This document shows positions 1 to 9,766 of a stretch of 64,000 nucleotides of DNA, piece by piece (within the stretch, counting starts at the first letter, position 1; each line of letters starts with the position of its first letter). The notes beneath the pieces are model-generated. The model searched no databases and was not told where the DNA came from. It saw nothing but the letters and a program-made list of their open reading frames with translations. Location: contig DS999223.1 in NCBI GenBank assembly GCA_000156295.1, forward strand, positions 323,447-387,446, written 5' to 3'. The translations under genes were made by a program, and so were the position numbers. This DNA is from a marine gamma proteobacterium HTCC2148. Its GTDB lineage: Bacteria > Pseudomonadota > Gammaproteobacteria > Pseudomonadales > Halieaceae.

Positions 1-1
1 A

Positions 2-1585
2 CGTCCCTATGAGGCTTCAGGCGTTAAGAATACCCAGCGCCAGCACCAGAAGCACCGAATGACTGTATGGGAGCGCATCGAGTGTCTTGCAGACGATGAG
101 CCTACCGTATTATTTCAAAACTGGGGACCCAACCTGGATGGCGCATCCCTGGTAACGGCTTTGATTCAGGTGAACGGGCGCGACGTGGCAATTTATGGCC
201 ACGACTTTACTGTGCGCGCAGGCTCAATGGATGCAACTAACGGCAAGAAGCTAGCGCGTTTGTTTGAGTTAGCTGCCAAGCGCAAGATACCGCTTGTGGG
301 CATGAACGATTCGGCTGGCGCATACATACCAGCGGGCGTTGGTGGACTGGATGGATATGCAGATGCTTTCACCGCACTGCGGAAAATATCCGGTGTCGTG
401 CCCAGTATTATGTGCATGTTTGGATTTAACGCGGGTGGCGGCTCATACCTGCCCAGGCAGGGTTCGTTTCTGATCCAGCCGGATAATACCTTTTTCGGCT
501 TAACCGGCCCCGGTGTCGTCAAGTCTGTATTAGGTGAGGACGTTACCCCTGAAGAACTAGGCGGTCCGGGTGTCCACAGCCAAACGGGCGTCACTGACTT
601 CGTGGTACCCGATGAAGTCGCGGCCCTGCGAAAAGTGCGTGAGCTGCTTAACTATTTACCCGCCAACAATGGCGAACTCGCCCCGCATCAACAATCGTCA
701 GACCCCATGAAGAGAAAAACATGGGACATTGATATTTTGTTGAAGAAGGCGTTCAACTCGCCCACAGGCTTCAATACACCTTTTGACATCACCATCCTGA
801 TTCAGCAGTTGTGTGATCACGGTGATTTCCTGGAAGTGCAGCCGGAACGTGCACGCAATACCATTACTGCCCTGGGCCGAATGGGTGGCAATGTTATAGG
901 CTTCGTTGCCAACAACTCTGCGGTTGCTTCCGGGCAGATCGATATTGATGCTGCCTATAAAAACGCGCGCTTTATTCGCTTTTGCAATCTCTACAATATC
1001 CCCATTATTTTCCTCGAGGACACGACCGGCTTCCTGCCCGGGCGAGAGCAGGAGAGTCGGGGTATCGTGCAAGCCGGTCGCGCCATGCTCGATGCTATTG
1101 TTGACTTGCGGACTCCGCGATTTTTGGTATTGATTCGCAACGCGTTTGGCGGTGCTTACGCGTCGTACAATAATTACCCCACGGGCGCTGATTTCGTGGT
1201 GGCCCTGCCTACAACGCGGGTCGCAGTAATGGGGCCTGCGGGCGTTGAATACGTCTATAAGGACGAGCTGAAAAAAATTCGTGGTGCGGTGAAGGGTAAA
1301 ATCGCCGAGGAAACGGCTGCGCAGCAGGCCGCGAATCTCCCAGAAGATGAGGCCAGGGCGATGGCTGAAGAGTTGGTAGGGGGCTGGGTGAAAGCGCAAG
1401 AACAGTTGCTTGCCCAGCGCTACGAACAGGAACTGATGAACCCTGATGAAGCATTGAGCCTGGGGTCTATTTCCCAAATTGTCATGCCTTCTGACCTGCG
1501 TCAGGTTTTAGCGGAGCATATGGATTTTTGTTTGCGTCACTATGAGCCGAGTCCGCTGCAGTCAGTGCAACGTGAATTCCACTAA
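2..1585 (+). CDS. pccB: Acyl-CoA (propionyl-CoA) carboxylase carboxyltransferase beta subunit, 5' partial
   Basis: Carboxyltransferase half of a biotin-dependent acyl-CoA carboxylase, most likely transferring CO2 from carboxybiotin to propionyl-CoA. Both crotonase-fold halves are visible: NDSAGAYI and [10 protein letters not shown] (oxyanion-hole glycines) in the first, then [27 protein letters not shown] and [11 protein letters not shown] in the second. The first in-frame ATG is at 59, but the frame stays open back to base 2 and reads [14 protein letters not shown], which is normally an internal N-terminal motif of this family (QHxKxxxTxxERI). The real start therefore lies to the left of the window. 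The alpha subunit follows 32 bases downstream, and epimerase, mutase and MeaB genes continue the same pathway, so propionyl-CoA is the preferred substrate by inference from context. Confidence 0.92.
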   Translation, partial: RPYEASGVKNTQRQHQKHRMTVWERIECLADDEPTVLFQNWGPNLDGASLVTALIQVNGRDVAIYGHDFTVRAGSMDATNGKKLARLFELAAKRKIPLVGMNDSAGAYIPAGVGGLDGYADAFTALRKISGVVPSIMCMFGFNAGGGSYLPRQGSFLIQPDNTFFGLTGPGVVKSVLGEDVTPEELGGPGVHSQTGVTDFVVPDEVAALRKVRELLNYLPANNGELAPHQQSSDPMKRKTWDIDILLKKAFNSPTGFNTPFDITILIQQLCDHGDFLEVQPERARNTITALGRMGGNVIGFVANNSAVASGQIDIDAAYKNARFIRFCNLYNIPIIFLEDTTGFLPGREQESRGIVQAGRAMLDAIVDLRTPRFLVLIRNAFGGAYASYNNYPTGADFVVALPTTRVAVMGPAGVEYVYKDELKKIRGAVKGKIAEETAAQQAANLPEDEARAMAEELVGGWVKAQEQLLAQRYEQELMNPDEALSLGSISQIVMPSDLRQVLAEHMDFCLRHYEPSPLQSVQREFH

Positions 1586-1617
1586 CGGCCCCGTCATTAA
1601 GAATTGAGGATTAACAC

Positions 1618-4431
1618 GTGTCTAACGAACACTATTTGAATAACTCACTGATTCACCGCGACCGTCGCCTGGGCCGTCGCAACACCTCCTGGGTGAACCA
1701 GTTTGATTGCACTCATATGTGCCCGTTGATTATTTGCCGCGGCCCAATCCGAAAAGAGGCCATGGATGTTTTTGAAGAGATGGGGATCGCTCACTATGGA
1801 ATCTTGCTGTCTGAGAAAGATTCCATAGTTTATCAGGATGCCTTGGCCCCGGAGTTGCGCACGCTCACCGAACCAGACAGGGTTCACCGAGTGCCGGATT
1901 ATACTGGTAGCAACAAAGAAGAACGTAATCAACGTATAGCCCAGATCATCAGTATTGCCAAAGACAACGGTTACAACTCAATCTTTGCCGGCTATGGTTT
2001 CATGGCTGAAGATGAAACCATGGTTGCTGCCATGGAGAAAGCCGGGTTGAACTTCATTGGCCCCTGTTCAAGAACGGTCCATGATGCAGGACTTAAGGAC
2101 GAGGCTAAACGCACGGCGTTGAAGACCGGGGTATCTGTTACTCCCGGAATCGACAATGGAACCGCGCTGACCCTGTTAAAGAAGCACGCTGACGTGGCTG
2201 CTCTTAAAGCCCTGGCAGTAGAGCATGAGCTAGAGCTTGATCATGCCAGCCTGGACGATAATGCCCTCACCCTGGAAGACAAGGCGGACCTGGTTCTCGC
2301 AGCTTCATATGTCAAAGGGATTGATCTTTATACCGTAGACGAGCTCTGCCAGGCACTCACCGAAGCAGTTGAGAAAATGACTGCGGATTACCCACAGAAT
2401 CGGGTTCGCTTGAAAGCGATTTCCGGCGGCGGCGGTAAAGGCCAGCGTATTCTCGGCATTGGAGAGTCCGCACGCACCCCAGAGATGGTCAGGGAAATTC
2501 TCAACGAAGTGAAAACCACCGGCGTTGGCGATAACAAAAACGTACTGGTTGAGCTGAACATAGAGACCACACGTCACCAGGAGATTCAGGCCATCGGCAA
2601 TGGTCTCTGGAGCATGTCCATGGGTGGTCGTGACTGCTCCCTGCAAATGCATGAGCAAAAACTGCTGGAAGTTTCTGTCACTGTAGAATCCTTGCAGTCA
2701 GCTATTGAGCAGGCTGAAGCGGCGGGGCTGGTGGAAGAGATAAAGGTTCTTCAACAGGACCTGAAAACGCTGGAATCAATGGAAGATGAGGCGGCCCGGT
2801 TTGGCGAGGCGGTCGGGTTGGACTCCGTTTCTACGTTTGAGTGCATTGTCGACCGTGACAAACATTTCTTTATGGAAATGAATACTCGAATTCAAGTCGA
2901 GCACAGAGTGACCGAGCTCTGTTATGCCCTGCAGTTCACCAACCCTGATAATGCCGAGGATTCTTTTGTCGTTGAATCACTGGTGGAGATGATGGTGTTA
3001 CTGGCAGCCCACGGACCCAAGCTGCCCAAGCCGATGCGTATCCTGCGTCACAATGACTCGGTCGAAGCGCGAATGAATGCGACCAACCAGGCCTTGCAAC
3101 CCAGCGCTGGCGGCGTCATTGATTACTGGTCTGACGCGGTGGTCGGTGAAATTCGCGATGACCAGGGCATTAGCCTGCACAACCCTGATACCGACGTATT
3201 TATGAAATACACCCTGGCGGGGGCTTACGATTCCAATATAGCGCTGCTATTAACGGTGGGGGATACCCGCCTGGACACCTATGAGCGAATGGCGGAGGTT
3301 ATTCGACAGACCACCATGCGCGGCAAGGATCTGGCAACAAACCTTGAGTTTCATTACGGTTTGGTGAATTGGTTTATAGGCCAGAACATTAATGCTAGGC
3401 CAACTACCCGGTTTATCGTTCCTTACCTGACAGCAGTGGGTGAACTTAAGCAACGGGCCAACAACCTGGATTTGGCTTACGCCTGGCAGCAGCTCTGCAA
3501 AGCGTCTCTAGAGGAGCTTGCAGGCGACCCTGCCAGAGCACTTCAGCATACTCTGGAACAAAAGCAGACACTGTTGTTGCGACCTCTGGAGTCGCTGTTG
3601 GCTGAGCCTCATATTCTTTCCGGTTGGTTGAGCATAAATCGCGATAGCTACACCTTGATCGACGATAAAATCAGCTGGAACGAAAACCCTATAGAATTGC
3701 TCGCCGATACTTATCATTTCCTGAATATGGACTTTGTCCATGGTGCTCCTGCCGCCAATATGATTTGGCACCACGACAACGAGATTCTGCAACAGGCGCT
3801 GGATTTCTATAACGAGCTCAATAATCGCCTGGATGCAGAGGACTGGATCGAGCTGCAATCGCTACTGGCAGAGTCGCAAGCACCCGCAGGTATTGATGTG
3901 CCGTTATGGTCTTCGATTCGTGCCGCTCACGTCGGCTTCCAGGCCGGCTTGGATATGCTGGCCGTGCTACCGAGCATTGCCGAGAAGACTCGCTATTTCG
4001 ACCTGGCAGTAAACAACGACCTTACGATTAATATACCGGAGCGGCTTTTTGATGAGTCGCTGCAAGATGCCATGGCAAAAGTACTGGTGCCACCACCGGT
4101 TGCCAAGTCGGACGAAATTCTGGCTGAGAGTGGCGGGATGTTTTACGGACGTGAAACACCTGAACACGAGATTTATGTGCAAGAGGGCGACCACTTCGAA
4201 GCTGGCGACCCCTTGTTCATCGTCGAAGTCATGAAGATGTTCAACAAAGTTTACGCACCGTTCTCCGGGACTGTTGACGAGGTGCTGGTTGATACTGATG
4301 GGGTCATCATCAGTAAGGGCCAGACTATTTTCAAAATCACCCCGGATGAAAAAATGATAATTGAGTCGCCAGAGGACGTTGCGGCCAGGCGCCGAACCGT
4401 CACTCATGAATTTCTGACTCAACTGGCTTAG
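1618..4431 (+). CDS. pccA: Large acyl-CoA (propionyl-CoA) carboxylase alpha subunit: biotin carboxylase with biotinyl domain
   Basis: ATP-dependent carboxylation of a covalently bound biotin. The GTG start at 1618 is preceded by TGAGGA. Visible order: a diverged biotin-carboxylase N domain (about residues 27-170, with AGYGFMAED and FIGPCSRTV), an ATP-grasp core with the glycine loop ISGGGGKGQR near 267-276, the strand EMNTRIQVEH near 420-429, and a C-terminal biotinyl domain with EVMKMF in which K873 is the predicted biotinylated lysine. It is 937 residues, against about 660 for ordinary PccA/AccA3 proteins. Extra material sits between SVTPG and the glycine loop (about 85 residues) and between the carboxylase and the biotinyl domain (about residues 640-830). 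It lies in an operon with the beta subunit and the methylmalonyl-CoA genes. Assignment to propionyl-CoA is from context; another acyl-CoA is possible. Confidence 0.88.
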   Translation: MSNEHYLNNSLIHRDRRLGRRNTSWVNQFDCTHMCPLIICRGPIRKEAMDVFEEMGIAHYGILLSEKDSIVYQDALAPELRTLTEPDRVHRVPDYTGSNKEERNQRIAQIISIAKDNGYNSIFAGYGFMAEDETMVAAMEKAGLNFIGPCSRTVHDAGLKDEAKRTALKTGVSVTPGIDNGTALTLLKKHADVAALKALAVEHELELDHASLDDNALTLEDKADLVLAASYVKGIDLYTVDELCQALTEAVEKMTADYPQNRVRLKAISGGGGKGQRILGIGESARTPEMVREILNEVKTTGVGDNKNVLVELNIETTRHQEIQAIGNGLWSMSMGGRDCSLQMHEQKLLEVSVTVESLQSAIEQAEAAGLVEEIKVLQQDLKTLESMEDEAARFGEAVGLDSVSTFECIVDRDKHFFMEMNTRIQVEHRVTELCYALQFTNPDNAEDSFVVESLVEMMVLLAAHGPKLPKPMRILRHNDSVEARMNATNQALQPSAGGVIDYWSDAVVGEIRDDQGISLHNPDTDVFMKYTLAGAYDSNIALLLTVGDTRLDTYERMAEVIRQTTMRGKDLATNLEFHYGLVNWFIGQNINARPTTRFIVPYLTAVGELKQRANNLDLAYAWQQLCKASLEELAGDPARALQHTLEQKQTLLLRPLESLLAEPHILSGWLSINRDSYTLIDDKISWNENPIELLADTYHFLNMDFVHGAPAANMIWHHDNEILQQALDFYNELNNRLDAEDWIELQSLLAESQAPAGIDVPLWSSIRAAHVGFQAGLDMLAVLPSIAEKTRYFDLAVNNDLTINIPERLFDESLQDAMAKVLVPPPVAKSDEILAESGGMFYGRETPEHEIYVQEGDHFEAGDPLFIVEVMKMFNKVYAPFSGTVDEVLVDTDGVIISKGQTIFKITPDEKMIIESPEDVAARRRTVTHEFLTQLA

Positions 4432-4443
4432 GAGGTACATTCA

Positions 4444-4854
4444 ATGATTACGGCACTGGACCACATTGCGATCGCTGTCCCGGACCTCGAAAAGTCCATC
4501 AAGCGTTTTATGGATGACTTTGGTCTCACTTTTGATGGCACCGAGGACGTTATAGCGGCCAAGACTTCGACGGCTTTTTTTCCTGTTCCTCCAACTAATA
4601 TCGAGCTCGTTCATCCGCTTAATGGCGACGGCCCTATTGCCGGTTATCTGGAAAAAAAAGGCGGAGGACTCCACCACCTTTGCTTTCGTTCAGACAATAT
4701 CGAGGAGGACGTCGAACGCCTGACAGCCAAGGGATATCAGTTTTTGGGAGACGCTCCCTCTCCTGGCGCCCACGGCTCTAAAGTCATTTTTATTCACCCC
4801 AAGAGTTGCGATGGTGTGCTGATTGAAATCAATCAACCCGCAGACTCGCACTGA
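4444..4854 (+). CDS. mce: Methylmalonyl-CoA epimerase
   Basis: Interconverts (2S)- and (2R)-methylmalonyl-CoA so that the carboxylase product can enter the mutase. The 136-residue protein is a vicinal-oxygen-chelate fold of the usual epimerase length. Metal-ligand positions are visible: the first His in LDHIAIAV, the GGGLHHLCF segment in the middle, and the closing Glu in VLIEINQP. The start at 4444 lies 12 bases after the carboxylase stop, and AGGAGG overlaps the region just after that stop, giving a strong ribosome binding site. Position between the carboxylase and the mutase fits this role exactly. Confidence 0.95.
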   Translation: MITALDHIAIAVPDLEKSIKRFMDDFGLTFDGTEDVIAAKTSTAFFPVPPTNIELVHPLNGDGPIAGYLEKKGGGLHHLCFRSDNIEEDVERLTAKGYQFLGDAPSPGAHGSKVIFIHPKSCDGVLIEINQPADSH

Positions 4855-4986
4855 TTATTGAGGTCAGGGGTCAAGAGTATCAGGCACGTCTGGGCAAGCC
4901 CGGCACCTGTATCTCAGAGCAGCGAATACACATAGATCACCGGTTCCACAGCAGTGGAGTAAGCACGGTGGCGAGAGGACACAAAA

Positions 4987-7146
4987 ATGAGTGACAAGAT
5001 TTACGACAAGAAGAGCGCTACTCCAGAAGCCTGGACAGAGCTGGCTACCAAGCAAATGCGCGGCAAGCCCCTGGAGTCGCTGACCTGGGAAACTCCTGAA
5101 GATATTGACGTAAAGCCTCTGTATACCGCTGCAGATACCGAAGATCTTGAATTCACCGATACCATGCCTGGCATGTCTCCCTATATTCGCGGGCCACAGG
5201 CCACCATGTATGCAGGCCGACCCTGGACAATTCGCCAATATGCGGGGTTTTCGACGGCGGAAGCGTCCAATGCGTTTTATCGTAAAGCGCTGGCCGCTGG
5301 TGGGCAGGGTGTTTCAGTAGCCTTCGATCTCGCAACACACCGCGGTTATGACTCTGATCACCCGCGTGTGTCTGGTGATGTGGGCAAGGCCGGGGTGGCC
5401 ATCGACTCGGTTGAGGACATGAAAATTCTCTTCGATGAGATTCCACTGGATAAGGTTTCCGTCTCGATGACAATGAACGGCGCCGTACTGCCGGTGCTGG
5501 CGGGGTATATTGTTGCCGCAGAAGAGCAGGGCGTCAGCCAGGATCAACTCGCAGGCACGATCCAGAATGACATTCTCAAGGAATTCATGGTGCGTAACAC
5601 TTATATCTACCCACCTGCACCCAGCATGAAAATCATCGGCGATATCATTGCTTACTGTTCGGGCAATATGCCTCGCTTCAACACCATTTCCATTTCCGGT
5701 TATCACATACAGGAAGCGGGAGCCAACGCGGCGCTGGAGCTAGCGTATACCCTGGCAGACGGCAAAGAGTATATTCGAACTGCGCTGTCAGCTGGCCTCG
5801 GTATTGATGACTTTGCGCCACGCCTGTCCTTTTTCTGGGGCATCGGTATGAACTTTTATATGGAAATTGCCAAGATGCGAGCCGCCCGACTGCTGTGGGC
5901 CCGCATTGTTGGAGAGTTCAATCCAGAGAACCCCAAGAGTTCCATGCTGAGAACCCACAGCCAGACTTCCGGTTGGTCACTTACGGAGCAGGATCCTTAC
6001 AACAATGTGGTGCGCACCACTATCGAGGCAATGGCTGCAGTGTTTGGTGGTACTCAGTCGTTGCACACCAACGCGCTGGATGAGGCTATAGCGCTGCCTA
6101 CTGAATTTTCCGCTCGTATTGCCCGTAATACCCAGCTGATCATTCAGGAGGAGTCAGGAATCACCAATGTGGTTGACCCCTGGGGCGGTTCATACATGAT
6201 GGAGAGCTTGACGCAGGATATCGCAGACAAAGCCTGGGAGTTGATCGAAGAGATTGAGGAAGCCGGCGGTATGGCCAAGGCCATTGAAACCGGAATGCCG
6301 AAACTCCGCATCGAGGAAGCCGCTGCCAAAAAACAGGCCCGTATAGACAAGGGCGAGGACGTGATTGTGGGTGTGAACAAATACACCCTGGAGAAAGAAG
6401 ACGATGTGGATGTGCTGCAAATAGACAACGAGGCGGTGCGCGAATCACAGTTGGCCCGACTGGGGGCGATTAGGCAGTCGCGTGATGAGAGCGCAGTTGA
6501 GGCTATACTGGAAGACATCTATCAGTGCGCGGTCAGCGGCCAGGGTAACCTGTTGGAACTGGCTGTAGAGGCTACTCGACGCCGCGCCACCGTTGGGGAG
6601 ATATCTTTCGCTATGGAACGGGAATTTGGTCGCTTTAATGCTCAGGCCCAAACGGTCTCTGGCGTTTATGGTAGTGCCTTCCAGGAAGATGAGAACTGGC
6701 AGGGCATCAGCAAGGATATTGACGGTTTTGTGGAGCAACATGGACGCAGGCCCAGAATGCTGGTGTGTAAAATGGGTCAGGATGGACACGATCGCGGGGC
6801 CAAGGTCATCGCCACCGCGTTCGCCGACGTGGGCTTTGATATCGACCTGTCGCCTATGTTCTCTACCCCGGAGGAGGTAGCTCGCCAGGCCATTGAAAAC
6901 GACGTGCACGTCGTCGGCGCTTCATCATTGGCAGCGGGTCACAAAACTTTGGTTCCCGAGTTGGTGACAGAACTTCGCAAACAGGGGGCCGACGAAATTG
7001 TTGTGATCGCCGGCGGAGTGATACCCAGACAGGACTACGAGCACCTTTACGCGGCTGGCGTAAAATGTATTTTCGGACCGGGAACCCCCATTCCTGTTTG
7101 CGCTCGTGATGTATTGGATGCAGTAAATAGTGCTCTGCTTAGCTAA
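4987..7146 (+). CDS. mcm: Methylmalonyl-CoA mutase, adenosylcobalamin-dependent, single large chain
   Basis: Rearranges (2R)-methylmalonyl-CoA to succinyl-CoA, closing the propionate route into the TCA cycle. The 719-residue chain has an N-terminal TIM-barrel substrate domain (for example [49 protein letters not shown]) and a C-terminal B12-binding domain. The cobalamin motif DxHxxG is present as D599-G-H601-D-R-G604, H601 being the expected lower cobalt ligand, and the later GASSLAAGH and IAGGVIP segments complete the fold. The length matches the single-chain catalytic (McmA/ScpA-like) type, so no separate small subunit is expected. The ATG at 4987 is preceded by GAGAGGAC. A 132-base gap precedes it and meaB follows after 26 bases. 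Confidence 0.97.
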   Translation: MSDKIYDKKSATPEAWTELATKQMRGKPLESLTWETPEDIDVKPLYTAADTEDLEFTDTMPGMSPYIRGPQATMYAGRPWTIRQYAGFSTAEASNAFYRKALAAGGQGVSVAFDLATHRGYDSDHPRVSGDVGKAGVAIDSVEDMKILFDEIPLDKVSVSMTMNGAVLPVLAGYIVAAEEQGVSQDQLAGTIQNDILKEFMVRNTYIYPPAPSMKIIGDIIAYCSGNMPRFNTISISGYHIQEAGANAALELAYTLADGKEYIRTALSAGLGIDDFAPRLSFFWGIGMNFYMEIAKMRAARLLWARIVGEFNPENPKSSMLRTHSQTSGWSLTEQDPYNNVVRTTIEAMAAVFGGTQSLHTNALDEAIALPTEFSARIARNTQLIIQEESGITNVVDPWGGSYMMESLTQDIADKAWELIEEIEEAGGMAKAIETGMPKLRIEEAAAKKQARIDKGEDVIVGVNKYTLEKEDDVDVLQIDNEAVRESQLARLGAIRQSRDESAVEAILEDIYQCAVSGQGNLLELAVEATRRRATVGEISFAMEREFGRFNAQAQTVSGVYGSAFQEDENWQGISKDIDGFVEQHGRRPRMLVCKMGQDGHDRGAKVIATAFADVGFDIDLSPMFSTPEEVARQAIENDVHVVGASSLAAGHKTLVPELVTELRKQGADEIVVIAGGVIPRQDYEHLYAAGVKCIFGPGTPIPVCARDVLDAVNSALLS

Positions 7147-7172
7147 ATCATTGATAGTAACGCACCGGCAGT

Positions 7173-8192
7173 ATGCCTATAGCTGGCACTGCCTCGGCAG
7201 TTCTGTCTCTACGACAACGATGGTGGTTTGAGTTGCAGGCTTTCGATCTGAATCAGCTTTTGTCGGGTAACCGACGTTCACTGGCCAAGGCTATCACCCT
7301 GGTCGAGAGCAAACTCGCAACACATCGAGACCAGGCTCAGGACATACTCGAACAAATTCTGCCGCACAGTGGCAACAGCATACGAATAGGGATTACAGGC
7401 GTTCCCGGCGTTGGGAAATCTACTTTCATTGAAGCCTTTGGCCTCTATTTGATCGCGCAGGGTAAGCGCGTGGCGGTTCTCGCGGTAGACCCCAGTTCTC
7501 CGATCGCCGGCGGCTCAATTCTTGGCGACAAAACCCGCATGGAAGAACTATCACGACGGGAGGAGGCCTATATTCGGCCAAGTCCTTCCGAGGGAACACT
7601 GGGAGGCGTGGCACAGAAAACTCGCGAGACTATGCTGCTGTGTGAGGCTGCGGGGTACGACGTCATCCTGGTCGAGACCGTTGGCGTCGGCCAAAGCGAA
7701 TATCAGGTCGCAGGAATGGTGGACTTTTTTATGGTGTTGATGCTTCCCGGTGGCGGTGACGAACTACAGGGCATTAAAAAGGGCATTATGGAACTTGCTG
7801 ACGCACTGGTGATCAATAAGGCAGATGGCGACAGTGAAAAACTGGCTAATCTCACTCGCCAGCAGTACACCAGTGCCATGAATTTGTTGCGCCACACCAG
7901 CTTCTGGACCCCCCGAGTAATGACCTGTTCTGCGCTAAAAGGCATTAACATCGATACTGTCTGGGGCATGGTGGTGGATTACTATTTCATGGCGCTGGAG
8001 GAATCGGCTTTTCAGGCCAAGCGCGCCGAGCAGAACCGCGACTGGATGCATCAGTTAGTCAACGAAATGCTCATGATGAAGCTCACTCGTAATTCAGAGA
8101 TCAAGCGAATGCTGCCTGGCCTTGAGCAAAACGTAGAGGCACAAAAAATCACCGCATTTGCTGCTGCTCGGCAAATCATCGACAAGCTTTAA
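7173..8192 (+). CDS. meaB: MeaB-type GTPase, methylmalonyl-CoA mutase chaperone
   Basis: G3E-family P-loop GTPase that gates cofactor loading and protects methylmalonyl-CoA mutase. Walker A is visible as GVPGVGKST (about residues 76-84), followed by VDPSSPIAGGSILGDKTRME, the ETVGVGQSE switch segment and the NKADGD guanine-specificity motif. Homology to the family begins near LLSGNRRSLAKAITLVES, so the first 20 or so residues from the ATG at 7173 are poorly supported; an in-frame TTG at 7233 is another possible start. No strong Shine-Dalgarno decides between them. It is the last gene of the propionyl-CoA operon, directly after the mutase it serves. Confidence 0.94.
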   Translation: MPIAGTASAVLSLRQRWWFELQAFDLNQLLSGNRRSLAKAITLVESKLATHRDQAQDILEQILPHSGNSIRIGITGVPGVGKSTFIEAFGLYLIAQGKRVAVLAVDPSSPIAGGSILGDKTRMEELSRREEAYIRPSPSEGTLGGVAQKTRETMLLCEAAGYDVILVETVGVGQSEYQVAGMVDFFMVLMLPGGGDELQGIKKGIMELADALVINKADGDSEKLANLTRQQYTSAMNLLRHTSFWTPRVMTCSALKGINIDTVWGMVVDYYFMALEESAFQAKRAEQNRDWMHQLVNEMLMMKLTRNSEIKRMLPGLEQNVEAQKITAFAAARQIIDKL

Positions 8193-8242
8193 GTGCTGAC
8201 ACCCGGGCACAGCGAAGTAATCTCGGGGGCAAAGGTTTCACT

Positions 8243-8767
8243 ATGGCTGTCAGCATAAGGCGAGCGACGGATTCCGATGCTGCTCCTCTTGCGGTCCTTG
8301 CAGAACAAGCATTTCGCCAAGCATTTACACAAGAAAATAGCGATGCGGATATAAACCAGCATTGTGAAGCCAGCTTTGGTTCTGATAAACAAAAAGCAGA
8401 AATATTGGATGCCAACACAGTTGTCTTGTTAGCGGAGTCTGGTGAGCAGCTGGCAGGTTACGCCCAATTACACGTGTGTTCGCCCAAGGCCTGCGTGCGG
8501 GGCAAGGCTCCAGCCGAACTCAATCGTATGTATGTGCTGGATGCTTGGCATGGACGTGGTGTAGCACAACAGATTATGTCGAAAGTGCTGGATGTCCTCG
8601 CCAACGAGGGCCGGGACGTCGTGTGGTTGGGCGTTTGGGAGCACAACGCCAAAGCCATTCGTTTTTATCGAAAATACGGATTCAGCGAGGTCGGTGAGCA
8701 TGCGTTTTACCTCGGTGAGGACCTGCAGCGCGACCTTATTTTCGCGACAACACTCTCGGCGATATGA
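8243..8767 (+). CDS. GNAT-family N-acetyltransferase
   Basis: Single-domain GNAT acetyltransferase of 174 residues; the substrate cannot be told from sequence. The N-terminal strand reads VSIRRATDSDAAPLAVLAEQAF, the central part ELNRMYVLDAWHGRGVAQQIM carries the acetyl-CoA pyrophosphate-binding R/Q-x-x-G-x-G/A pattern, and WLGVWEHNAKAIRFYRKYGF is the usual motif B with the conserved Asn and Tyr. The start at 8243 follows a G-rich stretch (CTCGGGGGCAAAGG). It is separated from meaB by 50 bases and may be read through, but nothing links it to propionate metabolism. Confidence 0.85.
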   Translation: MAVSIRRATDSDAAPLAVLAEQAFRQAFTQENSDADINQHCEASFGSDKQKAEILDANTVVLLAESGEQLAGYAQLHVCSPKACVRGKAPAELNRMYVLDAWHGRGVAQQIMSKVLDVLANEGRDVVWLGVWEHNAKAIRFYRKYGFSEVGEHAFYLGEDLQRDLIFATTLSAI

Positions 8768-8859
8768 GCCTAACCAGCGCTGGCAGACTAACGCGGTTGG
8801 CCCGCATTCATGAAACAGGCTAATCTTCACCTACCTTCACTTGCCGACAGGGGCATACC

Positions 8860-9189
8860 ATGCGTTTTTATGCTCTTGAAAAGCTGATCAATCTTCACGA
8901 CGGTTACACTCAACAATTCAAGATCGATCACCTGCAACTGTTATTAACACAGCGGTTGGGGCAGCTTTATTTATTTGAGGCTAATTGCCCCCATCGAGGA
9001 CACTCCCTCGAGGCAGCAATCATCGATAATGGCGTTATTCAATGTCCGCTTCACCAGTACCAGTTCTCCATTACAGACGGGGAATTGCTGAAGCAGACGG
9101 AGGAGCCCTGTCGTCGACTCAAGGTATGGAATATTGCTTACGAGGGTGTTGAGGTTGGAGTGATTCTGGGTAATGAACTCGATCCGTAG
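8860..9189 (+). CDS. Small Rieske [2Fe-2S] protein
   Basis: A 109-residue stand-alone Rieske domain. The cluster ligands are visible as C43-x-H45 (NCPHRGH) and C62-x2-H65 (QCPLHQY), with the usual spacing of 16 residues between the halves and the SITDGEL turn afterwards. No signal peptide or membrane anchor is present, so it resembles soluble Rieske ferredoxins or nitrite-reductase small-subunit-like proteins more than cytochrome bc1 components. No partner oxygenase or reductase lies next to it; neighbours are a GNAT protein and a YtoQ-family protein. Its electron partner is unknown. Confidence 0.85.
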   Translation: MRFYALEKLINLHDGYTQQFKIDHLQLLLTQRLGQLYLFEANCPHRGHSLEAAIIDNGVIQCPLHQYQFSITDGELLKQTEEPCRRLKVWNIAYEGVEVGVILGNELDP

Positions 9190-9233
9190 CGTGCAATAGT
9201 TCTGGGCTTTCATCAAAAAGGAGCATTCAAGTA

Positions 9234-9677
9234 ATGAACTGGAAGATCTATCTCTCCGGAGAAATCCACACTGATTGGCGCGATCAGATCAAAAAGGGCT
9301 GTGAGATGCGAGACTTACCCGTGTCATTTTGCTCGGCAGTGACGGATCATGAAGCCAGCGATGCCGCCGGCGATGGTCTGGGTGCAGAGTCCAACAGTTT
9401 CTGGCGTGATCATAAATCTGCAAAAGTAAACTCAATACGAACAAAGCACCTTGTGCAGAGCTGTGATATTGCGGTTGTGCGCTTCGGTGATAAGTACAAA
9501 CAATGGAATGCCGCCTTTGATGCCGGTATGTGTGCCGCACTGGGCAAGCCCTATATTACCCTGCATGACGAGAGCATTATTCATCCCTTAAAAGAAGTCG
9601 ATGGCGCCGCCATGGCCTGGGCCCAGAGTATTGATCAGGTGATTGAAATACTGGCCTATGTTACTACCGCTGACTGA
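9234..9677 (+). CDS. YtoQ-family conserved protein
   Basis: 147-residue protein resembling Bacillus subtilis YtoQ along its length as remembered: the N-terminal IYLSGEIHTDWRDQIKKG, the middle FGDKYKQWNAAFDAGMC, and the C-terminal LHDESIIHPLKE match the family pattern. The fold resembles nucleoside 2-deoxyribosyltransferase-like Rossmann proteins, but no biochemical function is established for the family as far as I know. AAAGGAGC sits about 11 bases before the ATG at 9234, a good ribosome binding site. It follows the Rieske gene by 44 bases in the same direction and ends convergently with the next gene. Confidence 0.8.
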   Translation: MNWKIYLSGEIHTDWRDQIKKGCEMRDLPVSFCSAVTDHEASDAAGDGLGAESNSFWRDHKSAKVNSIRTKHLVQSCDIAVVRFGDKYKQWNAAFDAGMCAALGKPYITLHDESIIHPLKEVDGAAMAWAQSIDQVIEILAYVTTAD

Positions 9678-9766
9678 TTCGATGTTCGGCGCTCAGCGCT
9701 CGCTGATGATTGCGCAAGGCCAGGCCAGGGATTATTGCACTATGGTCGATATGCAGTGGCAAGCAC

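Noticed and set aside
698-1477. 259-codon minus-strand frame inside the carboxylase beta gene
   Set aside because: Shadow of the real gene on the other strand; no family resemblance.
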